A stretch of DNA of 64,000 nucleotides from Amoebidium appalachense (GCA_963693365.1 CAVNZM010000014.1:3286001-3350000); one strand, 5' to 3'; shown: positions 12,184 to 58,520, counted from the stretch's first letter. The notes: generated from the sequence alone by a model not told the origin. Made by a program: numbers and translations.

Positions 12184-12960
12184 TGTTCCGCTCATGGAGG
12201 CAAACGTGTAAATGAGCAGCGTGAAGCCGCACGCAGCTGCCGTCTTGGCTGCAAACAGAGCGTTTATCCAGTCATACCACTCGTACTTTTGGAAGAAATG
12301 ATGCACCTGCTTCAGTTTCTTCATAAATGTGTTGGGCTCCTTATTTCCTCGCGAGTAAACCGGTTTCACTGGTGCCTGTTGCAACTCTGCAGCTTGCTCC
12401 TTCTCAAATTGTGCGAGCATGTGCGTGTATGTTCCCTTCTTGGGCGGGAGGGGTGGGGGGAGAGATGGCGTAGGGAACATGGCAGGTTCATCAAACACAT
12501 CCTTGCTAGCTTTGCTCGCTGTATCAGAGGAGGGCACAATGTCCGTGGCACTTGTGGCAGAAGACTCCGTGTTTGTGTTTGCAGGGACGGCAAGCGGGCT
12601 TGAAAACGAAGTAGGCGTCACAGACCGCCTGACACCCTTGGGAGAATTATTCCTGCTCGAACTGGTTCGTTCAAGACGAACATCGAATGGGCTTTTCTTT
12701 TTCCCACTTTCATCATCACCACGGGAGTAAGAGGGTGAAATGGGGTGGGATTGAGTGCGTGCTGCATCCCCGAGTTGGCTAGAGCTTTCGGGGTTGCCAT
12801 CACTTGTGCGCCTGTTGATGTCTGATGCGGAGGCGCTACGTGGGAGATCAGAGGAGGGGGGGAGAGGACCGGAGACGGAGGTGGAGGGTGGGGAGAAAGT
12901 GGTGGCAGAGTTGAAACTAGGAGTGAGCGGAACAGGTGGGGCCTGCACTTTCGGGTCCAT
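7436..12960 (-). CDS. FUSC-like (aromatic acid exporter type) integral membrane protein, 7 exons
   Basis: Exons on the minus strand: 12960-12182, 11876-11859, 11659-11550, 10673-10230, 9560-9227, 8580-8421, 7747-7436. All introns are GT-AG and the phases match throughout, giving 718 aa plus stop. Residues 1 to about 215 are Ser/Pro-rich and hydrophilic (probably cytosolic). About 225-260 begins the membrane part (EWYDWINALFAAKTAAACGF). Exons 3-4 give the FUSC signature: SAPTIGS then R-x-x-x-x-x-R-x-x-GT-x-x-G-x-x-x-G (RAAGTLFGAILG), followed by a hydrophobic stretch with VFFLLYF and a second block LVIGIAIALAVHGLVLP followed by a long amphipathic helix. Known FUSC/ArAE proteins are exporters of aromatic acids or related anions; the plant ALMT and fungal Bre4-like proteins share the fold. 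The substrate here is unknown. The ATG at 12960 is the first in a long frame and is followed by MDPKVQ. Exon 1 ends directly in a GTGTGT microsatellite donor. Confidence 0.8.
8056..8160. repeat. G-run in FUSC intron 6 with flanking CG/CA array
   Basis: An intronic tract of about 38 consecutive G (8100-8137) follows an alternating (CG)n/(CA)n stretch at about 8000-8070. It lies in the intron between exons 6 and 7 of the FUSC-like gene. Confidence 0.9.
9064..9205. repeat. (C)n(A)n compound plus G-run in FUSC intron 5
   Basis: About 38 C followed directly by about 16 A (9065-9117), then a G-run at 9180-9209. All intronic. Confidence 0.9.
9578..9643. repeat. (GT)n array in FUSC intron 4
   Basis: About 66 nt of pure GT starting within 20 nt of the exon 5 acceptor. 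In the sense direction this is a CA tract next to the 3' splice site. Confidence 0.95.
11336..11482 (+). repeat. Dispersed repeat copy 1 (in FUSC intron 3)
   Basis: Contains the family's recognisable blocks: GTTAGAATGT, then AAGTACACATTCATAA, a G.GTGCAAACCACAC block, AAGTATGCA, and AAGCAGAGCCCATCC.CAGG, ending at a G-run. The same ordered blocks recur near 43.3, 46.1, 48.7 and 50.6 kb in another gene. It lies antisense to its host gene. Confidence 0.75.
11859..11876 (-). other. 18-nt microexon of the FUSC-like gene
   Basis: A pyrimidine tract plus AAACTTCAG acceptor precedes it and a GTAAAG donor follows. Its 18 nt keep the phase between exon 1 (ends with 2 spare nt) and exon 3 (starts with 1). 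They encode KQRQI-like residues immediately before the conserved CSALLAAF segment. Skipping it would also keep frame, so alternative inclusion is possible. Confidence 0.6.
12128..12181. repeat. (CG)n(CA)n array forming the FUSC exon 1 donor
   Basis: The + strand CG and CA array ends exactly at the exon 1 boundary. On the sense strand the intron starts AAG|GTGTGTGTGTG, so the 5' splice site is the first unit of the microsatellite. Confidence 0.85.
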
Positions 12961-13789
12961 TTTCCTTTTGGATGTTGTGATGATGTGATAAAAAGGGTGT
13001 TTGGTCTCAAGTCTAATAATCTATTTGCAGTGAAATAGAGTGTTTGGAACGGGGTTGTTTTGTAGTTTTTTCAACTGATGCAGATTTGATGTGAGTTTGT
13101 GACTGGGGTTTCGTGGGTAACCTCTTTCACAGGCTCTACTAGCACCAACAAACAGAAAATATATGGAGAACAAGGCTCTTCAACCCCTCTGTTTTCCCTT
13201 CAGTCAAGAAAAGAACATTTTGTCGCGTGGGTTTATCGTTTATGACGGTGAATGTTTGGACACTTGCGGCTTTTATCCACTTTGGAATGCAACCCTACAT
13301 CGCCATCTTTTAGCCCCAATGAATGTGGGCACCCACCGGTGGATGCCCACACGATTTTGCCGAGATCGCCGATTTCATAGTAAAAAAATCGTGTGGAGCC
13401 CACACCCCCCAAAAAACGATAGAACCCTCCAGAGTTTTTCCACTCGCGGGGGAAGAGTGAGAAAACCCTTTGGTTGTAGCATGAAGTAAACATACTAAAG
13501 CAGTGGCGGCTAGTGTTTATTTGAGGGTTTACTAATAAGTTATATGATTTTTTCGATCACCAAAATATAACATGATTTTGGGACTCGTTGACTGAGCCAA
13601 ACATAGGCGTTCGACTGATGATCTGGATCCGAACAAAACCAGGTTGTGCAGGGAATCCTCGCCCGCTCCCTTCCATCTTCTAGCATCCCTAAACGCTTTT
13701 TTTACACCTTTCCAATAAAGCCAAAAAAGGTTACAAAAGCAGAGAAGCTTGGCGACAACCACTAAGGGAAGTACAAAATCACGCCTCTA
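12961..13789. other. Intergenic / upstream region of the FUSC-like gene
   Basis: Probably holds the promoter of the minus-strand FUSC-like gene. I see no clear TATA box. A near-perfect hairpin sits at 13324-13349 (GTGGGCACCC ... GGATGCCCAC). A 108-codon + strand frame at 13163-13489 starts with ATG but has no recognisable features, and I do not call it. Confidence 0.5.
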
Positions 13790-14238
13790 TCATGGCGGAT
13801 CCCGCACCTGTAGGTGGGTCCTCTTGTGTTTTGGATGATGTTTTACACGCGGGAGTGTTGTTGTTGCCCATGAATATAAAACGAGGAGTGGTTGCCCATG
13901 TGTGTATATCTAAAACAAAAGAAAAAAGCTTGCTTACATGTGCTAGCACTTCTCCTAACCTGTCCGCCAGCAGCATGTACCAAGTGAGGAACGGCAATAT
14001 GGTGTTCTATCTTTGGTCCCATTGGCTCTCCAAGCACCCACACCCATTCCCAAACATGGGTTGAGTAAACAAACTTTGACGCGCACACTATGGGCTGGCC
14101 GTTGGTTAATTCTTCCATATATATTGACCATTGCAAGTTTTCCAACCATTCATTCACGACGTAAGGCCTTCCTGACCCAACCCACGCACACACGTTTGTT
14201 TTAGACTGGTTTCTACTCAAGGTTTTGTACAGCCACAT
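13790..14238 (-). CDS. Weak candidate two-exon gene of unknown function
   Basis: Exon 1 14238-13960 (93 codons from ATG) and exon 2 13909-13790 (39 codons plus TGA) join in phase across a 50-nt GT...AG interval whose 3' end is a strong pyrimidine tract (TTTTTTCTTTTGTTTTAG). The product would be 132 aa with aromatic-rich segments (YVVNEWLENLQWSIYMEEL) and a basic tail. I recognise no family. Exon 1 begins right after a 370-nt (AC)n array. The frame stays open through the intron's flanks, but so do frames on the other strand, so this may be chance. Confidence 0.25.
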
Positions 14239-14245
14239 GAAGCTT

Positions 14246-18932
<4,687 letters not shown>

Positions 18933-19752
18933 TCTCACTCACTATCAGGTTACTGTCTATGCCATTAAGTTAAACCCTCCTTTCGAATCCCGTTCATTTA
19001 GACTACTCGGTTTTGTTCTACTACTAATAGACAGTCAAAGTAATGTTTTTAAAGGCTCTAGGGGAGAAGCCAGCCAAAAAGGCTACAAATCTTACAACCA
19101 TTCCAATTTTCTTTTCTTTCTGTTTAACGAGCTTTCATATTCTCCGCATGTTTAGCATACGTGGCAGTTTCCTGGCCCAGGGAAATACATGCACTCAAAA
19201 ACGGTAGTGGAACTTGATTACGTAAGCTTTATAAGCAATGATAAATGGTAAAAATGAACAACACAAACGTGGCGGCTTTCAGTGACACAGTCATTTTTCC
19301 CGTTGCCATCACTTAATGTCCGATGATGCCACTGCTAAACATACGGATTAGTAATCCTCTCAAAAGACTTCAAACGCTACTACGGGGCCCTCGAAATGGC
19401 ATCAACTTGTGAGATAAGCTGGGTCACTGAGAGGGTAGTAGCAGGCTGGGATTTGTATTCCACGTTGGACGAATGAAAGTAAGCAAGTTTCGCCGTGGAT
19501 AAACGTTCCTAATTCTTTTTTACCTTTTCTTTTCCTTAAAGATTGCACTCATAGCCTCTATATATTGATTGATTGATTGATTCAATTGAGTGAGTGATTG
19601 ATTTCAAATAGGTTGCTGAATTATTCATTTGTTCGTTCGTTCGGGGGGGGGGGGGGGGGGGGGGTTGGATGGCTTTATCTCAAACGTATTTCTTTTGATT
19701 TGTTGCATATATATTATTTTAAATGGGTGAGGGGTGGGGGGGAAGACAGATA

Positions 19753-19809
<57 letters not shown>

Positions 19810-20059
19810 GGAGAGAGAGAGAGAGAGGGGGGGGGGGGGGAAGGTGAGGGGGGCTGATGAAAAGGGGGGAGAGGGATGAGGAAAAAAAGGAGGGGAGGGA
19901 GTGGAAGGGGGAGAATCGGATGCAGACTTTGGAATTCCCACAATGTACAACAAATCACCCCCTCCCCCCCCCCTCCCCCTTCTCACCCCCTCCACCCTTG
20001 TTTTTTTCCGACAGCTTACAACAGCCTGCCTTTGTCTTGCTTTATTGGATTACAACTTG
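18933..20059. other. Intergenic sequence, no gene seen
   Basis: 18940-19600 is mixed sequence with a short (GATT)n near 19568. 19642-19663 is a G-run, 19756-19792 (TG)n followed by (AG)n and G-rich tracts to about 19910, and 19960-20000 C-rich. I found no splice-consistent exons here. Confidence 0.55.
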
Positions 20060-20962
20060 TCAACATGGCAACTCGCGAATTCTCCTTCTTCCTTTGTTAT
20101 CCATCAGGTTGTAATTCTCAGTGTACACCCGAGCTGCGTAAACCTCATGGGACCCCCTCCTCCCCCTCCCCTCCCCCCACACTCCCACACCCACCCATTT
20201 TCTTTTTTTTTTTTCGGTTCCGTGGTTTATAACAAACCTCACTCCACAGAGTTGAGAAAAGGAAAAAAGGAAAAGAACCTGCCTGGGGCAGGCAGGGAGG
20301 GAACCGGGGGGGGGGTGGGGGTGGGGGAAGCACTCATGTCGACCCACCACAATGCCTTCTCGTCTGAGTACGAGGCATAGTGGGCCATCCGAGTCCACCC
20401 GGGCCCAGTTGAAAAAGGCACAGGGTCGATCTTGAGCGACAGTCCGGGAGGTGGGGGACTTGCACACGGTGAATGTCTCCAGTCCTAGTATCTCCATGTG
20501 TGTGTGTACATACAGTGTCAGTGTTTGTGTGTGTGTGTTTGTGTGTGGAGGGGGGGGAGGGGGGGGGAGGGGGGGGGGAAGGGGGGGAGTGTGTGTGTGT
20601 GTGCGCGTGTATGTGTGTGCATGTGTGCGGATGCTTAGCACATACAGATGCGGTCCGCCATTAAGAACCCCCCCAAAAAAGTGGTTGCGGTGCATATTCC
20701 GAGTTTTTGCATGGCCGCTATCATACTATGGTGGCACAGGACCCGGGGAAGGGGGGGGGGGGGGGGGGGAAGGGCGGACGGGGTTGACATGGGGAGTGGA
20801 GGGTTGGGGTGTGTGTGTTGAGGGGAGAGGGGGGGGAGGGGGGAAGGGGAGGGGGAGCCGGTGGGGGGCCCGGGGGGAGGGTTGGGGGGGGGGGGGGGGG
20901 GGGGGGAGACGGAGGAGACATGGGGAGGGGGAGGGTGTAGGTGTGTGTGAGCGTGCGTGCGT

Positions 20963-21017
<55 letters not shown>

Positions 21018-21501
21018 CATGCATATGTGTGTGCGTCTCTGTGTGTACAGTCAAAAAGTCATCCGTGATGGGGAGCCTGTATAAAAAAAAAAACGCCCAA
21101 AACAGGTCTAGAACGGTCACCCTTGATTTTAAAGCCCTAGCTGGGCGCCATTCCACTGTAGGTTCATATATCATCCTGCCTGTGGATATGTATATACTTA
21201 CATAAGCAGAGCCATGTGGAAGGCGATACATAGTCCCAGTTAGGTGCCACGCTATGAACACCAAATCACACTGTGGAGTCGAAGGACCACTAATTTTAAA
21301 CTCGAGGTTTACACAGCTCTGACAGGCCCGTGTGCACGCGCACATGTGCGAGCACTGACATGTACAGGGCCTGAAACTGACAAGTCCACAACCCCCCCCC
21401 CCCCCCCCCCCCCCCCTTCCCCCCCCCCCTCCCCCCACCTCCCCCTGGGGTGGCTCTTCCGAGATTTCAATCTTTATCATCAAATCAAATGGATGTGTCA
21501 T
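20060..21501 (-). CDS. Possible five-exon gene, product not recognised
   Basis: Candidate minus-strand exons: 21501-21439 (ATG, MTHPFDLMIKIEI), 21318-21202 (ends in an excellent GTAAGT donor), 20725-20642, 20491-20348, 20143-20060 (TGA). All junctions are phase 0 and give 163 aa. Segments such as CDLVFIAWHLTGTMYRLPHG, HRNHFFGGVLNGGPHLY and CLVLRREG.. look protein-like and have mixed composition, unlike the surrounding G-runs. The last exon ends in a basic KGRRRIREL stretch. I do not recognise the family. Exon 2 and the last exon are the best supported; exons 3 and 4 have alternative frames of similar quality, so the exact model is uncertain. It lies divergent from the WOPR gene and may share its upstream region. 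Confidence 0.42.
20950..21014. repeat. (TG)n array
   Basis: GTGTGT repeat of about 60 nt following long G-runs (20750-20770, 20880-20907); intronic in the tentative unknown gene. Confidence 0.9.
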
Positions 21502-22064
21502 AATTGTCGTGTTTGTGTGTGCATCCACAAGACACACACACACACAAAAACACGTGTACACGTCCTTAACACACATTCACAACATGTGTGCATATAATGC
21601 ACGCCATCTTTACACGTCTATGGTGAACTGGTGCACTGATACGCATGGCTCCAAAATGCATTGATCAGTATTCGTTCGCATCTCAGGTCTAAGCTGCTCA
21701 CAAATTTGTTACGATACGTATGGTGGTTGCGAGTGAACACTCGATAAAAGAAAGAAAACGAGAAAGAAAGAAGATAAAAAGAGTGAAAAGGGGATTGGCA
21801 CACACGTATACACGCCGTACATTACGGTGCACACATGTCCATGAGGGTTTCGGTGTCAAGGGCACGTTCGCTTTCGAGCGCGCCGGAACCGAGTTGGTTT
21901 CACACACAGAGATCTAGAAAAGAATTCAGTAGTTGTGCAGGATTCATACCTTTACCAAGTATGGAAATATAAATCCTGTTTAATTGGTTTCTCGGCCGAA
22001 TCTTTGCTTCCTTAAATCCGCACCTTGTATAGACAAATTCCTAGCGTTATAATTGGATAACATT

Positions 22065-22120
22065 CGTGCAACATTTTCTGATTGGCTTAATTGGTGGTTC
22101 GTAATTGACCAATAGGATCG
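22065..22120. promoter_or_regulatory. Cluster of CCAAT/ATTGG elements
   Basis: ATTGG and CCAAT pentamers occur several times between 22050 and 22115 (ATAATTGGATAA, GATTGGCTTAATTGGTGG, GACCAATAGG). They lie between the divergent unknown gene (-) and the WOPR gene (+), where NF-Y-type upstream elements would be expected. This is an inference from motif clustering. Confidence 0.4.
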
Positions 22121-22461
22121 TGGGGTAGCATGTCGCACCGAATGCCCCCCGCTCGCGAGCTTGGTGCTGTCTACACTTCAAGAAAGAAAGCGCGAAGGGA
22201 AAACTATATCGGCAAACATAGATGAAAAATTCAAAAGTTAACGCTATGTTTCAAGCTAGTGCTTGAAATTATTTGCTACAAATTTCAACAACAACAATCT
22301 ATGATATTGATGCCTGTATACGTACAGGTCACCTCACAGTCACCCTTTTTGACAACACTGACAGGTACGACCCCAGAGGTTTCCTATTGGCTCCGGGAAG
22401 AAATGGGCGCGAACTCCTGGGCATTTCTCACAGGTAAAAGGGATGGGGTCTAGGCGGGAGG

Positions 22462-22469
22462 TATAAAAG
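22462..22469 (+). promoter_or_regulatory. TATA box of the WOPR gene
   Basis: TATAAAAG in a GC-rich setting (GGCGGGAGGTATAAAAGG), preceded by CTATTGG and a GGGCGCGAA element. It is 700 nt upstream of the WOPR start codon. A donor-like TTGCAG|GTAAAC at about 22590 and a strong acceptor CCTTTCTTGCAG ending near 23114 suggest a short non-coding first exon and a 5' UTR intron. Confidence 0.55.
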
Positions 22470-23164
22470 GGACAGGAGGAAGGAATTTGGCGTCAGAATA
22501 GCACATAAGAGGTTGGGTAACAGTGGAAACTTGCTGCATGTACGAGTGCTAGGCTACATGCGGGGAAAAGAAAAGAAGTAATTTTTGCAGGTAAACGTTT
22601 CAATATGTATTTGAGATAAATCATCTATTGTGCACTTTATTATACTTCACGGGCGCCTTATGCAAGAGTTCTAGTAGTTCTCAGTGCTTAGGGGTGCAGT
22701 CCCTCTTTCAGTCACTTATATGTTGATCTTCTCTTTGGCTATATGACTCAGAAGACAGTCACTTGTCATAGCACCGGATGCCAGACTTTCACAACTACAC
22801 ACACTACCCGGTGTTTGCAGCCATAAATAACAGCGTGGCCACTGTATATTGCAAACGAAAAGAGAACACAGACGTGTGCGCCTCTTGACTCTTGGGGTTA
22901 CGGTTTTAAGGAAAATTTGGTTATATTACAACCAACCTTTTAAAAAAAAACATCAGCATAGGTTTTTGGAAGAGTAAGGGATATCTACTGAAGTCAAAAA
23001 CTCACTCTGTTTGCAGTGTGTTATGATCACGTGCATAAAAGGGCACCTTCCAAGCTGCCCCTTTCTCTTTTTCTCGTCAATTCTTGCACACAGTTCAATG
23101 TTCCTTTCTTGCAGCACAAAAGGGCCCCAGAATCCATTCAAACTATCGCAAAAACAAAGAGCTA

Positions 23165-27698
<4,534 letters not shown>

Positions 27699-28068
27699 TG
27701 GGCGAGATCTAGATCTAACGGGAAGTTTCAGATGGATATGTTAGGATATTAGGATGGATAGATACTGTATGCGATATTTGGGATAGTATCGCATAATTGT
27801 ATGCGTGTGAAAATGGAGCCTGTATGATAATAGCTACAGGCATACGTAAACGGAATAAGATCTGTAAAAGATCACGGTGCCGGTGAAAGAAGAAGAGATT
27901 AGGATATGTACGTTAGGTGGATGGGGGAGTGTGCTTTTGGTTTTCTTTTTCCTGTTTTCGTTTCTTTCCCTTTTCCTTTTCTTTATTTATCCTTCTTCTT
28001 CTTCTACGACTACTACTTCTTATTCTTCCCCCCCCCCCCCCCCCCCCCTCCCCCCCCCCCCCCCCCCC

Positions 28069-28099
<31 letters not shown>

Positions 28100-28857
28100 T
28101 GCTATTGAGGGATGTGGTAGTGTGTTTACATGTGTGTGTGTGTGTTTGAGGGGGGGTGGGGAGGTGGGGGTGGGGGGGGGGGGGTGGGGGTGTGGGGGGG
28201 TTAGCTTCGGGTTCGAGGCGTCATGTGAAAGATCTTGAATTGTTTTATGGTCAAGAGGGGATCCTCCGTAATAAGAGTGTAATCCCAATAAATATATGCT
28301 GGTATGCAATCTGATCTCGATTGTGGCTACAAAAATTGACAAGTTGTAAGATTAGCTGCAAATGATCACTCTTGTGGGTGTGCCAGCTAATATTAGTGGC
28401 TGTCTCTGGTAGTTGCAATACATGCTTTTCAGCCTCTCGCAACATCTATACAGTGTTTGAAATAATAAGTACGAGAGGGGACTGTTTGTGGGAACGCTGC
28501 AAGTGATGATTTTGAAATTGTGGCAGTAACTGTTACACACAAAAAAGTATCCGAAAACAGTTTCCCGCGGCCGAAAAACGACCGTTTGGATTGCACTGAT
28601 AAGGGTCTCCGTGGTGTCGATGTCGACACTTCCCTCTGTGACGTAGCATATGATATGGCACCGATATCACGTCATATACACGGTGACGTCGCTATGAAAG
28701 CCACCAATCGGCGTCGACTTCACCGGTCTACCCGACTGCATGATTGGTTGTGCCTAGATATGGCCATGTTTCCTTTTTAGGTTACCAGCAATATCGAGGT
28801 TTGCCCCAGGGAGACCAACTTATGGCTGTGGGGTGGCAGTCGGGAGGAAGGGGAATA

Positions 28858-28903
<46 letters not shown>

Positions 28904-29255
28904 GAAGGGGGGGATGGATGCATTAGAGGGTTGAAAGTCACCAAGGACAAAATGCAAAACTCACAAAAAAGAAAACCCTGGGGGGAGGGGGGGGGGGGGG
29001 GGGGGGACTGGACACCGGTTGATGTAACAGCGCCTTAACAACTTGTCGTTCAGCGCGATCCAATCACACACGGGAAGCCACCAGAAAGAAACATTCCATT
29101 ACTGAGGACAGGGTATACTTCATTTCATTCTTAAAGTGGGGGGTTTCTTTTAGGAGATCCGAGCCGGGCCTGGCCCAAAAGCGATTTACGCTTTATGATT
29201 GGCGTGATGCGCATCAAACAGTTTTGGCCTGACCCGAAAGGGCCTATAAATCGGT

Positions 29256-29307
<52 letters not shown>

Positions 29308-29564
29308 ACTTTAAATTTCCTTGCCTGCAACAAGATTTTCTTTTTTCGTGCAGCAATCTTTATGTACACACAGTATCGCTTGTCCAAAAGGCCCCTACGG
29401 GGAGGGCAAAAAAAAACAAAAAAAAACAAAAAAAAACAAAAACCTGCGATTACGAATGCCATGGCAAAGGAGGATCCTATCAGCGAACACAATTTTGAAA
29501 ACTCCTGAGAAATACGGGATTTTACTCATTCATTCATGTGTACACATACATACTCAACAGTCAA

Positions 29565-29601
<37 letters not shown>

Positions 29602-29603
29602 TT

Positions 29604-29639
<36 letters not shown>

Positions 29640-30104
29640 GACCACAATAATAAATTAATATCCTCTTATCAGACTCTCAGCCCTTTCAGTGGTGTCGAGC
29701 ATAAAGGTAAAGGGGGATCGGGGGGCGGCGGTGGCGGCCGGGGGGGGGGGGGGGGGGGGTCTTTCATGCGATCACAGGAAATTTCGCCGTTACGATTGGG
29801 CCAAAGTCATGTCTTGCAGACACACCACCGCCTCCGACCGTAGCACCCTCAGAGTCTCACGGTCACCACACGGCTGGCCACCAATCATCTTGCCCTGAAT
29901 TAGTGATTGGGTAGATGAGCATGAATGGGTTACTAGTAATTCATTATGTATTGAAGTTGACCAAAAAGCCGTAAAACCGTTGTATCTCCAAAAACGATAT
30001 TTATCTTTGTAAGTTATATCTCCACATATATTTTGTATGTTGTAACGTCGTTTTATTACATATGTATCTTGTTTCACAACTCACATGTCGAAAACAAACA
30101 GCAT

Positions 30105-30151
<47 letters not shown>

Positions 30152-30252
30152 ATAAAAAAATAAAATAAATAAAAAAAATAAAAAATTATATGCCTGGCAT
30201 CAAAAACGGGCTACCATGCAATCCCATGTTTGTGTGGGTGAATGGGCTAAGA
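27699..30252. other. Convergent intergenic region between WOPR and TEX10 genes
   Basis: Holds C-runs 28030-28099, G-runs 28859-28902 and 28989-29005, a 40-nt C-run at 29261-29307, (C)n(A)n compounds at 29567-29638 and 30105-30150, and (AAAAAAC)n near 29410. AATAAA at 28287-28292 could serve the WOPR transcript. A TATAAATCGG at about 29244 resembles a core promoter but no exon follows that I can support. Confidence 0.55.
28905..28980 (+). repeat. Dispersed repeat, partial copy outside introns
   Basis: GATGGATGCATTAGAGGGTTG followed by GTCACC, AAGGACAAAATGCAAAACTCAC matches the left blocks of the copies at 43720 and 48848 (GATGTATGCGYTARAGGGTTGG...). It also lies between G-runs. Confidence 0.6.
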
Positions 30253-56050
<25,798 letters not shown>

Positions 56051-56278
56051 GGTGACTTCTGCGGATAATCACCCACTGCTAATGCCTATAACCTATTTGT
56101 ATAATGGCCGTAAATCAGTGGCGGAATGACAGAAAGCCAAAAAATCACAGTTTTTAAACTTCCCAAAATCTTTTTAAAAGTGCATTTTGCACACTGTGAG
56201 GGCCTCGGGCGGGCACGCAGGCAAGCTTGTGCGTGTGGTTGTATTAAATGGGGTGTGATTGTGCGGGTTGGTGTGTGA

Positions 56279-56364
<86 letters not shown>

Positions 56365-58178
56365 GTGTGTGTGTGTATGAGCGTATGTGTGTGCGTGCGC
56401 GCACATGTGTGTCTGTGTGTGTCTGTGTCTGCGTGCATGTGTGTGTGTGTGTGTGTGTGTGTGCCCGTGTCCGTAAGTGTGAGTGCACGTATGAGTGTGT
56501 GTGTGTGCATGTGTTCTCAGTGCAACGACAGGGTAGTGAGTGAACCCGCTACCCTGTATTGGTCTTGTGTCCCCGTTAGTATCTTTTTTCCTGCCCAACC
56601 CCGAATATATGGTTTCCACGCACGTTTCAGTGTAGTGTGTTTGCACGTGTCTAACCCATGAGATATAAATCCATCGCACTGTCCAAAAAGGCACCAGAAT
56701 TCCTCCCGACTCTCGCAAATCTCAACCTCCCCTCCCTCTTATGCACGCAAAACCCTGATCGATCACCCCACCTCTAACAGTACCACACTTCCCCCATCCC
56801 CCCCCCCCCCCCCCCTCCCCCCTCCTCCTCCCCCTTCTCCCGCCTCTTCCCCTGTTTCCCAAAGAAAAAATACACAGCAATGCAAGTTCAACTCAACCTT
56901 TCAAATGTAGCGACGTACAGTCCAGAATCACGCAAAAAACCGGTGACGTGATACCCGACAATGGGATGCGGGATGTGGCAATCACCATGTACAACAGAGC
57001 ATCACACCTACGAGCTACTTTTCGTTGAATGTAAGTTTTCGAAAGGCAAAAAACAATCCTACACGCCCATCAGCACTGCAATTAATGTGTCCTGCAAACC
57101 AGCATCAATAGTCATGCAATAGTCATGCAATAATGAAACAGTTTCGTTCGTTTTGTTTCAGGCAGAAATGCACGTGTGTTTGAGCGCACCAAGCTGCCGA
57201 ACGGTGATTGGCTAAATATGTTTTGCGTAACACTTCCAGTCGTGTAATTGATCAAACGCGCACCCAAACCTCGGGAGTCCGAGGCTCACATGCTGTGACT
57301 GTTGCATTGCACTTCTGTGGCAGAGGCTACTTTCGCTACTTTCACTTTCGAGACGAAGTGATGCGATGTACTTGCAATCATGTGTATACTTGCGATCATG
57401 AATTCAGTTGTGTTATATGCCACCTTCACATGCGGAATACGTGTTGTGCTCTGCGTGCGTGCGTGTGACTGTCTTGTGCCGAGTCTGCGCATCTGCTGTG
57501 TGATGCATGCGTTCACGTTTGCTCCACTCGTGACTCGTTTTGTGGATGTTTGTGCACGCGCGTGTGCGCGTGTGTGCCCGGTGTGCTGTGTATGTGTATC
57601 TTTGTCCGTTCCTGGACGTGCATAACTCAGTAAGGTTCAAATCACCATATAAGGGAACATGTATACCGTCCGGCGAGTGTGTCTACAGAAAATGCAAACG
57701 TGCTCTCCGGCCACACATAGCCACCATGGCACAGGCATACAGGCACAGGCACAGGCACACACACACCGTAAGCACAAGGCGGACTTCAAAGCACGCATAT
57801 TCGCACTCGTTACTGCAATCAAACAGGCGCGCGGCCATAACAGAACCTTCCAAAGTAAGGCGTCAATTTCGATGGCCTGCACCGATCCGTTTACTGAGCA
57901 CAGCAAACTCGTTCAAAAAGACATATGCCCAACAGTCTACTTTCTGCTCGGCAGAGCTTTTATATTATTTCTCAACCCGATTTCATATATCCTATATATC
58001 TTATATCTTTCCGTAGTGCGGAGGCGTCCTTTCCTTCCAGCCAATAGAGCTTGTTCCGCAGAGCTACGGCCATGCTTTTGTGCCGGAGCTGACTTGTAGA
58101 AGCGCCAGACCAGTAGCCCATCAATCGTATGTAACGGGGATGAGTGATGCACAATTTGCAAACGCCTAAAACATACAC
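56051..58178. other. Upstream region of TEX10 and 3' side of the DUF4359-like gene
   Basis: Holds (GT)n 56283-56360 with decayed GT to 56515, a C-rich stretch 56795-56850, a CRE-like GTGACGTGA at about 56942 and CCAAT/ATTGG elements (57205). 57200-58170 is ordinary sequence; + strand frames of 86 and 158 codons there have no recognisable features and poor composition, so I do not call them. Confidence 0.55.
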
Positions 58179-58520
58179 TTATCTTGAGCCCAACTTCCTC
58201 TTAACATCATCAAAAGTAGGCACCCTCACCCGGAACCACCTGCCGAACATGCCTACGTAGCATCCATCATCGGCCGCCACACTCATGATCGAAAACAGGA
58301 GGAAGTTTTGACGTTTACTCACACTCGAAGCAACGAAGGAAACGACTTTGGAGGAAACCTTATCCGCCCCATCCGCCTTCATCTGTGTTTCCAGGTAGCG
58401 TTTGAAAGATGCCTCGTTCGGGTTTGTGTATGCGGCCGCCGCCACAAAACCAACAAGCGCGAGGTTTTTGAACGTTGAGGAGCCATTTGCATCGGCCTGA
58501 ATGTTCTTGCCGCCTGCCAT
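58179..58520 (-). CDS. Small DUF4359-like protein, 113 aa, intronless
   Basis: An intact frame from ATG 58520 to TGA/TAA-type stop at 58179. The start MAGGKNIQADANG is hydrophilic, followed by a short hydrophobic stretch (NLALVGFVAAAAY, residues 18-30) and TNPNEASFKRYLETQM. The central helix leads to SKRQNFLLFSIMSV and a CYVGMFGRWFRV end. The order TNP-x-x-x-x-Y, R-Q-N-x-x-L-F-S-I, G-x-F-G-x-W/F is the pattern I associate with DUF4359 proteins, known best from cyanobacteria, whose function is unknown. It may be a single-pass membrane or membrane-associated protein. It is the only intronless gene among the well-supported genes except the PDZ gene. The family call rests on memory of the pattern, so it is moderate. 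Confidence 0.65.
   Translation of the reverse strand: MAGGKNIQADANGSSTFKNLALVGFVAAAAYTNPNEASFKRYLETQMKADGADKVSSKVVSFVASSVSKRQNFLLFSIMSVAADDGCYVGMFGRWFRVRVPTFDDVKRKLGSR

Noticed and set aside
13163-13489. 108-codon + strand frame upstream of the FUSC-like gene
   Set aside because: Starts with ATG but overlaps hairpin repeats, has no domain-like pattern and lies where the FUSC promoter should be.
29244-29513. TATA-like TATAAATCGG followed by a short frame starting MAKEDP
   Set aside because: The frame is only 15 codons, no exon with matching phase follows, and the region is full of C- and A-runs.
57540-58016. 158-codon + strand frame
   Set aside because: Composition is Cys/Arg/His-rich from CG and CA stretches, with no family pattern and no promoter or splice support.
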